Part shown: piece after piece, positions 8,253-16,803 of the stretch
How positions within the stretch are numbered: the stretch's first letter is position 1
How the letters are laid out: each line of letters opens with the position of its first letter
Assembly (NCBI RefSeq): GCF_030067675.1
Contig: NZ_JASJEV010000009.1
Location: 1 to 64,000 of the forward strand
Direction: 5' to 3'
DNA: 64,000 nt
Source of the DNA: Chelatococcus albus
Lineage (GTDB): Bacteria; Pseudomonadota; Alphaproteobacteria; Rhizobiales; Beijerinckiaceae
Made by a program: the position numbers and the translations under genes
The notes under the pieces: generated by a model
What the model saw: the letters and a program-made list of their open reading frames with translations, nothing else
Told to the model about the DNA's origin: nothing
Databases searched by the model: none

Positions 8253-8621
8253 TCAATAGCCCCAGTAGGGCGGCACCTGGTAATGGTCGTGCACGCGCTG
8301 CCCCCAGTCCCTGTCGGACCAGTTGAAGTTCTCGTCACCGGGGAAGTTCGGCGCGTTGCGCAGCTGCTCCTCGGTGATGTCGAGTTCATAGGCGTCGAGC
8401 TCGACATTGTACTTCAACGCCCCCCAGGGCAGGGCATGATAGTCCTCGCCGATGCCCAGGAAGCCGCCGAAGCTCATGACGGCATAGGCCACCTGGCCCG
8501 TACGCTTGTCGATCATGAGCCGTTCGATGCGCCCGATGCGGCTGCCGTCGGGCCGGCGCACAGGTGTCCCCTCGATGCGATCGCTGGCGATGAGCGGGGC
8601 CGGTGCGTGGGTGGTCTGCAT
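8253..8621 (-). CDS. PRC-barrel domain protein
   Basis: 122-aa soluble protein with one PRC-barrel domain (about residues 10-90, with the pattern LIASDRIEGTPVRR, IGRIERLMIDKRTGQVAYAV, YHALPWGALKY). PRC barrels act as small scaffold or RNA/protein-binding modules; stand-alone ones are common in Hyphomicrobiales, often with stress genes. The start ATG at 8621 follows AGAGGGAGGCGAAG. A longer frame to 8732 lacks conserved sequence. The C terminus is tyrosine- and tryptophan-rich. Role unknown. Confidence 0.8.
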   Translation of the reverse strand: MQTTHAPAPLIASDRIEGTPVRRPDGSRIGRIERLMIDKRTGQVAYAVMSFGGFLGIGEDYHALPWGALKYNVELDAYELDITEEQLRNAPNFPGDENFNWSDRDWGQRVHDHYQVPPYWGY

Positions 8622-8919
8622 CTTCGCCTCCCTCTGCAGCGTCTCCCGGGACAACGCCCGCCTTCCCGCCGAGTTCCGCGCCGGCCTCGCGGGGCAGACT
8701 GCGGCGCCTCCACGGAAACACTGCATATCCAACCCATTCTGCCTGCAAGTCTATCACGCCGGGCACCGGCAAGTCGAAGCCGCCGACACCATCGTGCGCT
8801 CCTTCTCGCGGTCGCGATGGGGCGAGGCGCCCATGGCCCTCGCGGCTTCCGGCGACTATCTTCATGTGCGGGACGGATGTGACGAGCGTTCCGGAGCCGG
8901 ATCGACGCGGAGTGACGCC

Positions 8920-9147
8920 ATGAACGCAACCGGCAAGGGCGCGCGGGCGAAGGCGCGCGGCAAGGCGGACGACAAGAAGCGCACGGCGCAGAACGAGAAG
9001 GCCCATCTCGATGAGGCGCTCGACGAGGCCTTGATGGAGAGCTTCCCCGCGAGCGATCCCGTCGCGTCGATCGAGCCGCTCACCGTCGGCGGCGCGCACG
9101 AGGATGCGCTGACCGTGCGGAGCAAGGGCAAGAGCGGCAAGGCATGA
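8920..9147 (+). CDS. small conserved protein with SFPASDP motif
   Basis: 75-aa hydrophilic protein. A lysine/arginine-rich N terminus (residues 1-30) is followed by the hallmark block EALDEALMESFPASDPVA (about 33-50), which I recognise as a recurrent motif of short uncharacterised proteobacterial proteins. The start ATG at 8920 lies after GACGCC with only a weak Shine-Dalgarno. It lies between a divergent PRC-barrel gene and a downstream TPR protein. Function unknown; such proteins often sit with general-stress genes. Confidence 0.65.
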   Translation: MNATGKGARAKARGKADDKKRTAQNEKAHLDEALDEALMESFPASDPVASIEPLTVGGAHEDALTVRSKGKSGKA

Positions 9148-9289
9148 GCCGGGCCTCAGCCCCGTCTGCGGGGCGCGGGTCACAGGCTCGTGAAGGATGA
9201 GACGGCGGGCCGAAGGGTTGATAGGGTCGCACGCGTTGCGCCGAAGCCGCGGTGCCCGCCGGCCGGAGCAATGCGCGAGGAGAAGACGA

Positions 9290-9835
9290 ATGGTCCGCCT
9301 GATCGCCCTTGCCGCCCCCGCCGCCCTCATCCTGGCGCTGGGCGTCGGCACGCCCGTCCTGGGTACGCCCGTCTTGGCCGCCGGCTCCGAACCGCCACCC
9401 GCCCCGCCGGCCGCGCAGGACAAGAGCGACGTCCAGAAGCAGCCGAGCCAGAAGAAGAAGCGTGGGCAGCAGTCGTCCGACTGGCGCGACGGCTACCGCG
9501 TGGCGGTGAGTTCCATTCAGGGCGGGCGCTACGAGGACGGCCTGAGGGCGCTCGCCGCGCTCGACAGGGACAATTCCCCCGACGTGCAGAACTACCTGGG
9601 TTACGCCAACCGCAAGCTCGGGCGCATGGAAGAGGCGCGCAGGCATTACGAGGCGGCGCTGGCCATCGACCCCGACCACCGCGGCGCGCTGGAATATTAT
9701 GGCGAGTGGCACGTTGACATGAACCGGCTCGACGAGGCCCGCGGCTACCTGCGGCGGCTCGCCACCGTCTGCGGCACGACCTGCCAGGAATACGAGGACC
9801 TCGCCGAGGCGATCGCGCAGCGCGCGACGCAGTGA
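9290..9835 (+). CDS. tetratricopeptide repeat protein, exported
   Basis: 181-aa protein with an N-terminal signal-like hydrophobic segment (residues 1-30, ending near VLAAGS), a proline/lysine-rich linker (31-60) and about two TPR units (about 65-150; GGRYEDGLRALAALD and LGRMEEARRHYEAALAIDPDH). The C-terminal part contains CGTTCQEY with two cysteines that could form a periplasmic disulfide. GAGGAGAAG before the ATG at 9290 supports the start. It is likely a periplasmic scaffold; the partner is not evident from the neighbours. Confidence 0.8.
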   Translation: MVRLIALAAPAALILALGVGTPVLGTPVLAAGSEPPPAPPAAQDKSDVQKQPSQKKKRGQQSSDWRDGYRVAVSSIQGGRYEDGLRALAALDRDNSPDVQNYLGYANRKLGRMEEARRHYEAALAIDPDHRGALEYYGEWHVDMNRLDEARGYLRRLATVCGTTCQEYEDLAEAIAQRATQ

Positions 9836-9872
9836 AGCGGCGCGCCTTCAGAGGATTTGCAGCCGCGAGCGG

Positions 9873-10604
9873 TCAGGCGCCGGCCCCCGCGAGGGCGGCC
9901 CGCGTCAGGTCCGAGAGCCTCGACCGCTGCCGCCCGGCCTCGTCGAAATTGTCCGGCGCGAGCCAGCGTTCGAAGGCCGCCTTCAGGGCCGGCCATTCCC
10001 CGTCGATGACGGAGAACCACGCGGTGTCGCGGTTGCGGCCCTTGTAGACGAGGGCCTGGCGGAAAATGCCCTCGAAGGTGAAGCCAAGCCGCGCCGCGGC
10101 GGCGCGCGACGGCGCGTTGAGGCTGTCGCACTTCCACTCGTAGCGGCGGTAGGCGAGCTCGTCGAACACCCGCCGCATCATGAGGAACATGGCTTCCGTC
10201 GCCGCCGGCCTGCGCTGCAGCCGCGGCGAGAAGTTGATGTGGCCCACCTCGATCGAGCCCGCCGCCGCGTCGATTCGCAGGTAGGAGGCAACTCCCACGG
10301 CCTTGCCCGACGTCGCGTCGACGATGGCGTGGAACATGGGATCGCTGCCTGCCGCCATCCGCGCGAGCCACGCCTCGTAGGCGGCGAAATCGGCAAAGGC
10401 GTCGACGGAGAGATAGGTCCAGTTGCGGCCGGCCGTGTCCTCGGCCATCGCCTCATAGAGCTCGGCCCCGTGGCGCGCGACGTCGAGCGGCTCGACGCGG
10501 CAATGGCGACCCACCATGGGCGTGCGCGGCGGCAGCGGGCGCGGGCTCCAGCCCGGCACGGGGGCGCCGATGGGCTGGCCGCCGGCATTCGTTCGCAGGC
10601 TCAT
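9873..10604 (-). CDS. GNAT family N-acetyltransferase, RimJ/RimL-like
   Basis: 243-aa acetyltransferase similar to RimJ/RimL-type and siderophore-type GNATs: N-terminal substrate part (1-60), YLRIDAAAGSIEVGHINFSPRLQRRPAATEAM acetyl-CoA region near 110-142, and the late YRRYEWKCDSLNAPSRAAAARLGFTFEG block (about 155-182) characteristic of this subgroup. GGAGACGACC precedes the ATG at 10604. It would transfer acetyl groups from acetyl-CoA to an amino group; the substrate is unknown. A second, frameshifted GNAT lies directly upstream on the same strand. Confidence 0.88.
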   Translation of the reverse strand: MSLRTNAGGQPIGAPVPGWSPRPLPPRTPMVGRHCRVEPLDVARHGAELYEAMAEDTAGRNWTYLSVDAFADFAAYEAWLARMAAGSDPMFHAIVDATSGKAVGVASYLRIDAAAGSIEVGHINFSPRLQRRPAATEAMFLMMRRVFDELAYRRYEWKCDSLNAPSRAAAARLGFTFEGIFRQALVYKGRNRDTAWFSVIDGEWPALKAAFERWLAPDNFDEAGRQRSRLSDLTRAALAGAGA

Positions 10605-10643
10605 GGTCGTCTCCGGCGGATGAGCGCCTCGTCGAGGCGCGCG

Positions 10644-11094
10644 TCAGACGAGCTTGATCTCATAGGTGAGCCATTTCGTGCGCACCGCCCGTCGGTCGTA
10701 GACGGCGCGGGCGCGGTAGTTGTCCTCCGCCGTGAACCAGCGAATCACGCTCCAGCCGCGCGCGGCCCTCGTCCGCCACGGCGGCGATCAGCGCATCCGC
10801 GGCGCCGCTGCCGCGCGCCGCCGGGTCGACGAAGAGGTCGTCGAGAAAGCCGCCGACCGCAGCCGCCAGGGGACGCGCGAAGGGGCGGAAATGGGCGAGA
10901 CCGACCGGCCGACCGTCGGCGTCGAGGGCGAGAAAGGCCTTCACCTCGTGGGCGGGATCATGGATCCAGCCCCACACGTGTTCGCGCATCGCCGGCGTCT
11001 GTTCCACGGCGTAGAAGGCGGCATAACCGGCATAGAGCTCCTCCCATCGCGCGCGATGCGCGGCGAGGGGGCGGGTGATCGAGACGGCGGCCAT
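10644..11094 (-). pseudogene. GNAT acetyltransferase, frameshifted near 3' end
   Basis: A GNAT acetyltransferase gene starting at the ATG 11094 (MAAVSITRPLAAHRARW, preceded by GGAGGAGGACGC). The acetyl-CoA segment DLFVDPAARGSGAADALIAAVADEGRA is intact. After it the frame breaks at a GCGCGC run near 10753-10762. Reading on in the next frame restores a normal GNAT tail, WSVIRWFTAEDNYRARAVYD ... KWLTYEIKLV, with a stop at 10644-10646. The span is 451 nt, two short of a whole number of codons, so a 2-nt loss explains it. Either a real null allele or a sequencing error in a CG repeat. Confidence 0.75.
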
Positions 11095-11138
11095 GCGTCC
11101 TCCTCCTGGATTGTCGGCGGACGCGACATTCACGAGAG

Positions 11139-11186
11139 AGTGGACTATTTTGAACATCCACATTCTGCCACGTCGACCAGTCCACT
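11139..11186. promoter_or_regulatory. candidate MocR operator, 8-bp inverted repeat
   Basis: AGTGGACT (11139-11146) and AGTCCACT (11179-11186) are perfect inverted copies with centres 40 bp apart, about four helical turns. A further partial copy, AGTCCG, follows at 11189-11194. They lie between the divergent starts of the frameshifted acetyltransferase (11094) and the MocR regulator (11195). MocR/GabR proteins bind spaced half-sites upstream of their own genes, so autoregulation plus control of the divergent gene is plausible. Confidence 0.45.
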
Positions 11187-11194
11187 TTAGTCCG

Positions 11195-12652
11195 ATGCCC
11201 AAGGCCGCTGTTCTGCCGCTCTCCCTCGATCCGTCGTCCGGCACACCGGCCTACCGCCAGCTCTACGAGCAGATCCGGGCCCTCATCCTCGAAGGGCGGG
11301 TCTGCCGCGGCGCGCGCCTGCCGTCGACGCGGGCGCTCGCCGCCGACCTCGCCCTGTCGCGGTCGACCGTGGTCGCCGCCTACGAGCAGCTCGCGAGCGA
11401 AGGCTACCTGCAGGGACGGCACGGATCGGGCATCTATGTCAGCGACATTCCGGAGGAGAGCCTGCATGCGAGTCCGCGGGACAGGCGGGACGGCCGGCGG
11501 AAGCCCCGGCCGCAACATCCGCCTCCGGGGCGAGAGCCCTGGCCGACGCCCGCCCTCCCGCTTCCCTTCGGCTCGCTGGGACCGGACATGCGCCTGTTCC
11601 CGCTTGCCGACTGGGCAAAACTCGTCGCGCGAAGCTGGCGGCAGGCCGACGGCTCCGTGCTCGGCGGCCAGCCGCCAACCGGGCATCCCGCCCTGCGCCG
11701 CGCGATCGCGGATCATCTCACGGAATGGCGCGGCGTGTCCGCCTCGCCCGACCGGATCATCGTCACGGCGGGCGCCGGCGACGGCATCGAGCTTACCCTG
11801 CGGGCCCTGACCCGGCGGGGCGATCCGGTCGCGATCGAGGACCCTAGCTACGTGCCGCTGAGAACCATGCTCGCGGCCCACGGCCTCAGGCGCCTCGCCA
11901 TCCCGTCCGACAGCAGGGGCCTCGCGCTCGATGTGCTGGAGGCGGCCGCGCCGCCGCCGCGGGTTGCCGTCGTCACCCCCTCGCGCCAGTTTCCCCTTGG
12001 CCACACGCTGCCGCTCGCCCGGCGCCTGCGCCTCCTCGACTGGGCCGAGGCGACGGATGCCGTGATCATCGAGGACGATTACGACAGCGAATACCGATAC
12101 GCCGGCCGACCGATCGAGGCCCTCGCCGCCCTCGATGCCGACGAACGCGTGATCTATGTCGGCACGTTCTCCAAGGTGTTCTCGCCCGGTCTGCGGCTCG
12201 GGTACCTCGTCGTGCCCGGCAGCCTCCTCGGGCGTTTCGAGGCGACGCTCGCCGCCTTTGGGCCCCGCGCCTCCTTCCACACCCAACCGGCTCTCGCCGC
12301 CTTCATGGCCGAGGGGCTCTTCGCCCAGCACATTCGCCGCACCCGTCGCATCTACGCGGCCCGTCAGGACGCCCTCCTCGGCGCTGTGCGCGAGGCCCTC
12401 GGCAGCCTTCTCGCGGTCGAGCCGCAGACCACCGGCATGCATGTGATCGCCCGTCCGTCGGCGAGGCTCACCGGGGATGACGGCGAGTTGTCACGTCTGG
12501 CGGCCGCAGCCGGCGTCACGGCCCCCGCCCTCTCGCGCTATTTCGTCGGCCCGCCGCGCGATGCCGGGCTTCTCCTCGGCTTCGCCGCCTTCGAGCCGGA
12601 GGAGGTGCGCCGCGCGGTCGATGCGCTTGCTGCGGCTTTTGCGCCCCGCTGA
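11195..12652 (+). CDS. MocR/GabR-type transcriptional regulator with aminotransferase domain
   Basis: 485-aa PLP-dependent regulator: N-terminal GntR winged helix (about 15-80; YRQLYEQIRALILEGRV, LPSTRALAADLALSRSTVVAAYEQL) and a class I aminotransferase-like C-terminal domain (about 120-480). The PLP-binding region is visible in EDDYDSEYRY and in GTFSKVFSPGLRLGYLV, where the lysine of SK should form the Schiff base. The start is set at 11195 where homology begins; upstream in-frame codons reach 11075 but cover the operator. It is divergent from an acetyltransferase gene and overlaps the 3' end of cutA by 115 bp. Confidence 0.9.
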   Translation: MPKAAVLPLSLDPSSGTPAYRQLYEQIRALILEGRVCRGARLPSTRALAADLALSRSTVVAAYEQLASEGYLQGRHGSGIYVSDIPEESLHASPRDRRDGRRKPRPQHPPPGREPWPTPALPLPFGSLGPDMRLFPLADWAKLVARSWRQADGSVLGGQPPTGHPALRRAIADHLTEWRGVSASPDRIIVTAGAGDGIELTLRALTRRGDPVAIEDPSYVPLRTMLAAHGLRRLAIPSDSRGLALDVLEAAAPPPRVAVVTPSRQFPLGHTLPLARRLRLLDWAEATDAVIIEDDYDSEYRYAGRPIEALAALDADERVIYVGTFSKVFSPGLRLGYLVVPGSLLGRFEATLAAFGPRASFHTQPALAAFMAEGLFAQHIRRTRRIYAARQDALLGAVREALGSLLAVEPQTTGMHVIARPSARLTGDDGELSRLAAAAGVTAPALSRYFVGPPRDAGLLLGFAAFEPEEVRRAVDALAAAFAPR

Positions 12653-12996
12653 GCCGGCTGCGCACGCTCCGCCGGCCCGCCGCCGGTCTCGGCGAAGAGC
12701 CAGGCGAGCGTATCCGCATCGCCGCCGCTCGCCGGCAGGAAGAGAATGACCGGCGTCTCGTAGGGATGCGCGGCCTTGACGGCGGCGCGCACGGCCTCCG
12801 CGAGGCCCTCGCGTGTCTTGATCAGGGCGACGACCTCTCGGCCCGTCTCGATCGCGCCCCGCCAGGCATAGAGCGAGGTCATGCCCGGGATCATATTGAC
12901 GCAGGCGGCGAGCTTGCCGGCGACGAGCCCGCGCGCCACCGATTCAGCCGAGGCCTCGTCCGGAAAGGTGGTATAGACGACGAGCGCCTGCTCCAT
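12538..12996 (-). CDS. cutA: divalent-cation tolerance protein CutA with C-terminal extension
   Basis: CutA1-family small trimeric protein. The conserved core (residues 1-105) shows [41 protein letters not shown] and [14 protein letters not shown]. The start ATG at 12996 follows GAGGGAGACATAGC. At 152 aa it is about 45 residues longer than usual: residues 115-152 are low-complexity A/S/R/K and are encoded entirely opposite the 3' end of the MocR gene, as if the normal stop had been lost. CutA proteins are linked to copper tolerance, but their biochemical role is not settled. Confidence 0.85.
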   Translation of the reverse strand: MEQALVVYTTFPDEASAESVARGLVAGKLAACVNMIPGMTSLYAWRGAIETGREVVALIKTREGLAEAVRAAVKAAHPYETPVILFLPASGGDADTLAWLFAETGGGPAERAQPAQRGAKAAASASTARRTSSGSKAAKPRRSPASRGGPTK

Positions 12997-13096
12997 GCTA
13001 TGTCTCCCTCTCCCGTCGCGGGAATCCCTCGATGAGGGCCGGATCCGCGGCATCCTGCCGGTCAAGCACGCCCGAAGCCAGTACGAACGAGTGCCT

Positions 13097-13870
13097 ATGG
13101 CCCGCCGCTTCTCCTCCATCGCCTTCGTGTCCAGCGGCGCGCCGGAAGCCGACGAAGCCCTGGCGACGCTGGTCGCCCGTTACGGCAACCACGACCCGGA
13201 CACCGCGGACGTCGTCGTGGCGTTGGGCGGCGACGGCCTCATGCTGCAGACGCTTCACCACTTCATGGGGACGGCCAAGCCGATCTACGGCATGAACCGC
13301 GGTTCGGTCGGCTTCCTCATGAACGAGTTCGAGGACGACAATCTCGTCGAGCGACTGGAGCAGGCGCACCGGAGCGTGGTGCATCCGCTGCTCATGATCG
13401 CGCACGATGCGCACGGCGCGACGCACCAGGCCCGCGCCATCAACGAAGTCTCGATGCTGCGGCAAACCTACCAGGCGGCGAAGCTGCGCATCAGCGTCGA
13501 CGGCAAGGCGCGCCTGTCGGAGCTCGTGGCCGACGGCATCCTCGTCGCCACGCCGGCGGGCTCCACGGCCTACAATCTCTCGGCCAACGGCCCGATCCTG
13601 CCCCTCAATGCGCCCCTTCTGGCGCTGACGCCGATTTCCGCCTTCCGGCCGCGGCGCTGGCGCGGGGCGCTCCTGCCCGACCACGCGCGCGTGCGCATCG
13701 ACGTCCTCGAGGCCGACAAGCGGCCGGTGAGCGCGGTGGCCGACCACACCGAGTTCCGCTCCGTGTCGCGCGTCGACATCGCCATGGATCGCAGTGTCGA
13801 GCTCGTCATGCTGCATGATCCCGGCCACAGCCTGGACGAGCGCATCCTGCGCGAGCAGTTCGGCTATTGA
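13097..13870 (+). CDS. nadK: NAD kinase
   Basis: ATP-NAD kinase (257 aa) making NADP from NAD in the cytoplasm. The GGDG motif is in [17 protein letters not shown] (about 35-51), the NE/D motif in [23 protein letters not shown], and the glycine-rich ATAPGSTAYN equivalent appears as [19 protein letters not shown] (about 153-171). Length and motif spacing fit alphaproteobacterial NadK. The start ATG at 13097 gives the canonical N terminus; a longer frame to 12995 overlaps the divergent cutA start. Confidence 0.95.
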   Translation: MARRFSSIAFVSSGAPEADEALATLVARYGNHDPDTADVVVALGGDGLMLQTLHHFMGTAKPIYGMNRGSVGFLMNEFEDDNLVERLEQAHRSVVHPLLMIAHDAHGATHQARAINEVSMLRQTYQAAKLRISVDGKARLSELVADGILVATPAGSTAYNLSANGPILPLNAPLLALTPISAFRPRRWRGALLPDHARVRIDVLEADKRPVSAVADHTEFRSVSRVDIAMDRSVELVMLHDPGHSLDERILREQFGY

Positions 13871-13900
13871 GGCTGGCGCCGGGCAGCCCTCCCGCCCCCG

Positions 13901-15115
13901 TCAGGCGGCGAGCGCGCGCGGCTCGTCCCACATGTCGGCGAGCGCCTCGGGATGGTGCTCGATGATGACGGCGAGCGCCGCATCGTCGGCGAGCGCGTCC
14001 GCGAGCCGCTGCGCCTCCTCGCGCGCCGCCTCCGCCTCGAACCGGCGCAGCAAGGCCGTGATCGGCGCAGCTTCGGCCGCAGGCAGCATCTCGCACTCCG
14101 CGACGACGCGCGCGAGCGCGGCGCGTGACAGCGCCGGCCGCTCGCCCCCGGGGCCATGGCCGATGTCACGCGCCGCTGCGAACGCAGAGCGGAACACCGG
14201 CAGATAGGATCGCGGCAGCCCCGCGCGCCGGTAGAGTGCAGGAAAACCCGCCCCCCTGCGGTCGTGGATGAGCCCCCCGACCCGCGCGAGCGGCAGGTCG
14301 GCGAGCAGGGCGAAGCAGGCTTCGGCAAAGGGCACGGCGCCGCTCAGCACCGCCCTGAGGAGGAGCGCGAGCGTGAGCTCGCCGCTTCGGCACAGGTCGG
14401 CGGCGAAGGCGGCGGTATCTGCCTCGTCCAGGCGGGCGGCGAGGGCCAAGGCTGCCCGCTCCTTCGCTTCGCGGCAGACCCGCTCGCTGCGCTGGGGGGA
14501 CAGCCAGCCGCAGCCGGTGACGAAGGCCGACAGGCGCCCCGCCACGAGGCCGGCGATTGTCTGGCGTGTAGCGGCCGACAGGTCCCTTCGCGCCAGGAGC
14601 GCCTCGCGCAGGTCGCCATCCTCGCCGTGGCGCTCGAGCATGCGGCGCAGGGCGGATGCCGGAATGGAGGCTCCGGGATTGCCGGCAAGGGCCACCAGTG
14701 CCTCGGGCGCTCCCACCTCCGCGAGCGCCGCGGCGACCGGCGCCGACAGCTCGGCGCGCAGCGCGATCGCCGTCTGCGCCAGGGCGTCGCCGACGGCGGC
14801 GCAATCGACGAGATCCGCGTCGGTGAGCACCGGGGACCGGGCGAGCACGAGCGCGGCGATGTCGCTCTGATCTCCGGCGAGACCGACGACGAGCGCCCGC
14901 GGCGCGTCGGGCGCGTCGCAAAGGGCTACCGCCATCGCCCGCCGCACGAGGGGGGATGGATCGTCCAGGGCGGCCAGCAGCGCCGTTTCCGCCTCGCGGC
15001 GATCCTCCGGCGACAGCTCCGCCTGCAGATAGGCCCGTGCGAGCGCGCTCGTGCCCTGCGCGCGCTGCGTCGCGGTGGCCGTGCGGGCCCAGAGGAGATA
15101 GCGGCGGACGATCAT
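13901..15115 (-). CDS. DUF2336 domain-containing protein
   Basis: 404-aa, helix-rich, alanine-rich cytoplasmic protein of the DUF2336 family, found almost only in alphaproteobacteria. Helical HEAT-like repeats (for example DDPSPLVRRAMAVALCDAP near 51-70) fill the N-terminal half; the central part contains the family's CGWLSPQRSERVCREAKERA-type block. Its ATG overlaps the stop of the upstream lytic transglycosylase (ATGA, 4-bp overlap), so the two are translationally coupled. DUF2336 proteins have been tied to cell-cycle or receptor adaptor roles in some species; the role here is unknown. Confidence 0.85.
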   Translation of the reverse strand: MIVRRYLLWARTATATQRAQGTSALARAYLQAELSPEDRREAETALLAALDDPSPLVRRAMAVALCDAPDAPRALVVGLAGDQSDIAALVLARSPVLTDADLVDCAAVGDALAQTAIALRAELSAPVAAALAEVGAPEALVALAGNPGASIPASALRRMLERHGEDGDLREALLARRDLSAATRQTIAGLVAGRLSAFVTGCGWLSPQRSERVCREAKERAALALAARLDEADTAAFAADLCRSGELTLALLLRAVLSGAVPFAEACFALLADLPLARVGGLIHDRRGAGFPALYRRAGLPRSYLPVFRSAFAAARDIGHGPGGERPALSRAALARVVAECEMLPAAEAAPITALLRRFEAEAAREEAQRLADALADDAALAVIIEHHPEALADMWDEPRALAA

Positions 15116-16185
15116 GTCGAGCGCCGCGTGGTCATGAAGCTGCGCAGGTCGAGCGGGCTGCGCGCCGCCGTCCCATCGGCCCGCGCCGCCTTCGCCGACC
15201 CGCCGAGCTCGGCGGGCCGCGGCGGCGGCAGCGGCGCATCGACGAGCCTGGGCGGGCCATCCTCGAGGCTCTCCTCGGGCGCCGCGGGTGTGAGGGCGGC
15301 GATGCGTGCCCCGCCGTCGTCCGACCGCGGGAAGAAGGACAATGTGGCCCTGGCACCGGGCGCCTCCGGCCGCTTGGAGCGCGCAGCCTCGGCCGACCAG
15401 AGCCGCGTCACGGCCTCGGAGACGGGGCCGCGCCGCCCCTCGGTGCGAAACAGCCCATGCATGGCCGGACCGTCCGCGCGCGCGACCGTGAAGGGGCCGG
15501 AAGGTGGCGCGGCCGAAGCCGGAGGCATGGCGACCGCGATGGGATTGCCCATGGCGGCGTGGCTCGCGGCAAGCGCGGCATAGACCTCGCCGGCGCCGCG
15601 CGCGCGGCCGGACTTGTCGTAGAAGATCGCCCTGTTGGCGCTCGCGGCCTCCGGAAAGAGCGCGGCGGCCGATTGCGTCGGCGCCGTCTGCGCCGTGCGG
15701 ATGAGATCGGCCGCGCCGCGGGCGCCGAGCACATGCGCCACATAGAGATCGCCGGCGCTGGGTTCGCGCCCCAGGGTTGCGGACAGCGCCTCGCGGTTGC
15801 GCTGCGCCAGCGCGCCGGCCATGACCGCCGCGATCTGTGGATCGCTGCGCAGCGCCAGGATCTCCTGCTTCACGACCGGGTCGTCCACGGTGAAGCCGCC
15901 GTTCCCGCGCTCCGCGATAGCGCCGGCATAGCCGGAGAGCCCGTGCTTGGCACCCTCGCCCTTGACGATGCCGAGCCAGGTCTGCTCGATGAACTGAAAC
16001 AGGCCGGAGGCCGAGGAGGTCTTGGCCTTGGCCGAGGGATCAAGCGCCGACTCACGCTGCGCCGTCCTGAGAAGGTAGTCGAACTCGACGCCCGTGCGGT
16101 CCGCCCCCTGCCGAATGGCGTTGACCACCGGCGTCGCGGCGGCGGGCGCGGTTTCGCGTGTCGCAGGCGTCGTGAACAGGAACAT
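15112..16185 (-). CDS. lytic transglycosylase (SLT-type), likely exported
   Basis: 357-aa protein with an N-terminal SLT lysozyme-like domain (about residues 20-175): LLRTAQRESALDPSAKA carries the expected catalytic Glu in QRESAL, followed by SSASGLFQFIEQTWL. It would cleave the MurNAc-GlcNAc bond in peptidoglycan with 1,6-anhydro product formation. No obvious signal peptide is present, so the export route is unclear. The C-terminal half is Pro/Ala/Arg-rich and probably disordered. It is first in a two-gene operon with the DUF2336 gene, which starts inside its stop codon. Confidence 0.82.
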   Translation of the reverse strand: MFLFTTPATRETAPAAATPVVNAIRQGADRTGVEFDYLLRTAQRESALDPSAKAKTSSASGLFQFIEQTWLGIVKGEGAKHGLSGYAGAIAERGNGGFTVDDPVVKQEILALRSDPQIAAVMAGALAQRNREALSATLGREPSAGDLYVAHVLGARGAADLIRTAQTAPTQSAAALFPEAASANRAIFYDKSGRARGAGEVYAALAASHAAMGNPIAVAMPPASAAPPSGPFTVARADGPAMHGLFRTEGRRGPVSEAVTRLWSAEAARSKRPEAPGARATLSFFPRSDDGGARIAALTPAAPEESLEDGPPRLVDAPLPPPRPAELGGSAKAARADGTAARSPLDLRSFMTTRRST

Positions 16186-16306
16186 CGGCCACCCTGGGAA
16201 ACCGGTCTGGGCACACCCGCACCGATCCTTCTCTCGCCTTCGAAGGTGCGCCGATTATGGTAAATGAAGCCCTAAGAGCCTTGAGTCTCCGGGAGAGAGA
16301 ACGACC

Positions 16307-16798
16307 ATGACGGTGCCCTCGCATGCCAAGCCCCACCCCCGCGGCGGCCTTTACTTCGAGGATTTCACCGTCGGCCACGTGTTCCATCACCGCCTCACGC
16401 GCACCGTGACGCAGATGGACAACATGCTGTTCTCCAACATGACACTGAACCCCCAGCCACTGCACATCGACGCCCATTTCTGCGCGACCGAGACGGAATG
16501 GGGCCGGCCGCTCATGAATTCGCTCTTCACGCTCGGCCTCATGATCGGCATCTCGGTCAACGACACGACGGTCGGCACCACCATCGCCAATCTCGGCATG
16601 ACGGACGTGAAGTTCCCCGCTCCCCTCTTCGAGGGCGACACGGTGAACGTGACGACGGAAGTGGTCGCCACGCGGGAGTCGAAGTCGCGGCCGGACGCCG
16701 GCATCGTCGACTTCATCCACCGCGCCTACAAGCAGGACGGCACGCTCGTCGCCGAGTGCCGGCGCCAGGCCTTCATGCGCAAGCGTCCGGCGGCCTGA
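16307..16798 (+). CDS. MaoC family dehydratase
   Basis: 163-aa hot-dog-fold enoyl-CoA hydratase of the MaoC type. GGLYFEDFTVGHVFHH opens the domain, and FSNMTLNPQPLHIDAHF (about 44-60) supplies the Asp/Asn-His hydratase pair typical of the family. GGGAGAGAGAAC precedes the ATG. The CitE-like lyase gene starts only 5 bp after its stop, so the two form an operon. Such pairs occur in itaconate/citramalyl-CoA and mesaconyl/malyl-CoA chemistry: the hydratase would make a hydroxyacyl-CoA that the lyase cleaves. The precise substrate is not determined. Confidence 0.88.
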   Translation: MTVPSHAKPHPRGGLYFEDFTVGHVFHHRLTRTVTQMDNMLFSNMTLNPQPLHIDAHFCATETEWGRPLMNSLFTLGLMIGISVNDTTVGTTIANLGMTDVKFPAPLFEGDTVNVTTEVVATRESKSRPDAGIVDFIHRAYKQDGTLVAECRRQAFMRKRPAA

Positions 16799-16803
16799 TC
16801 CCC

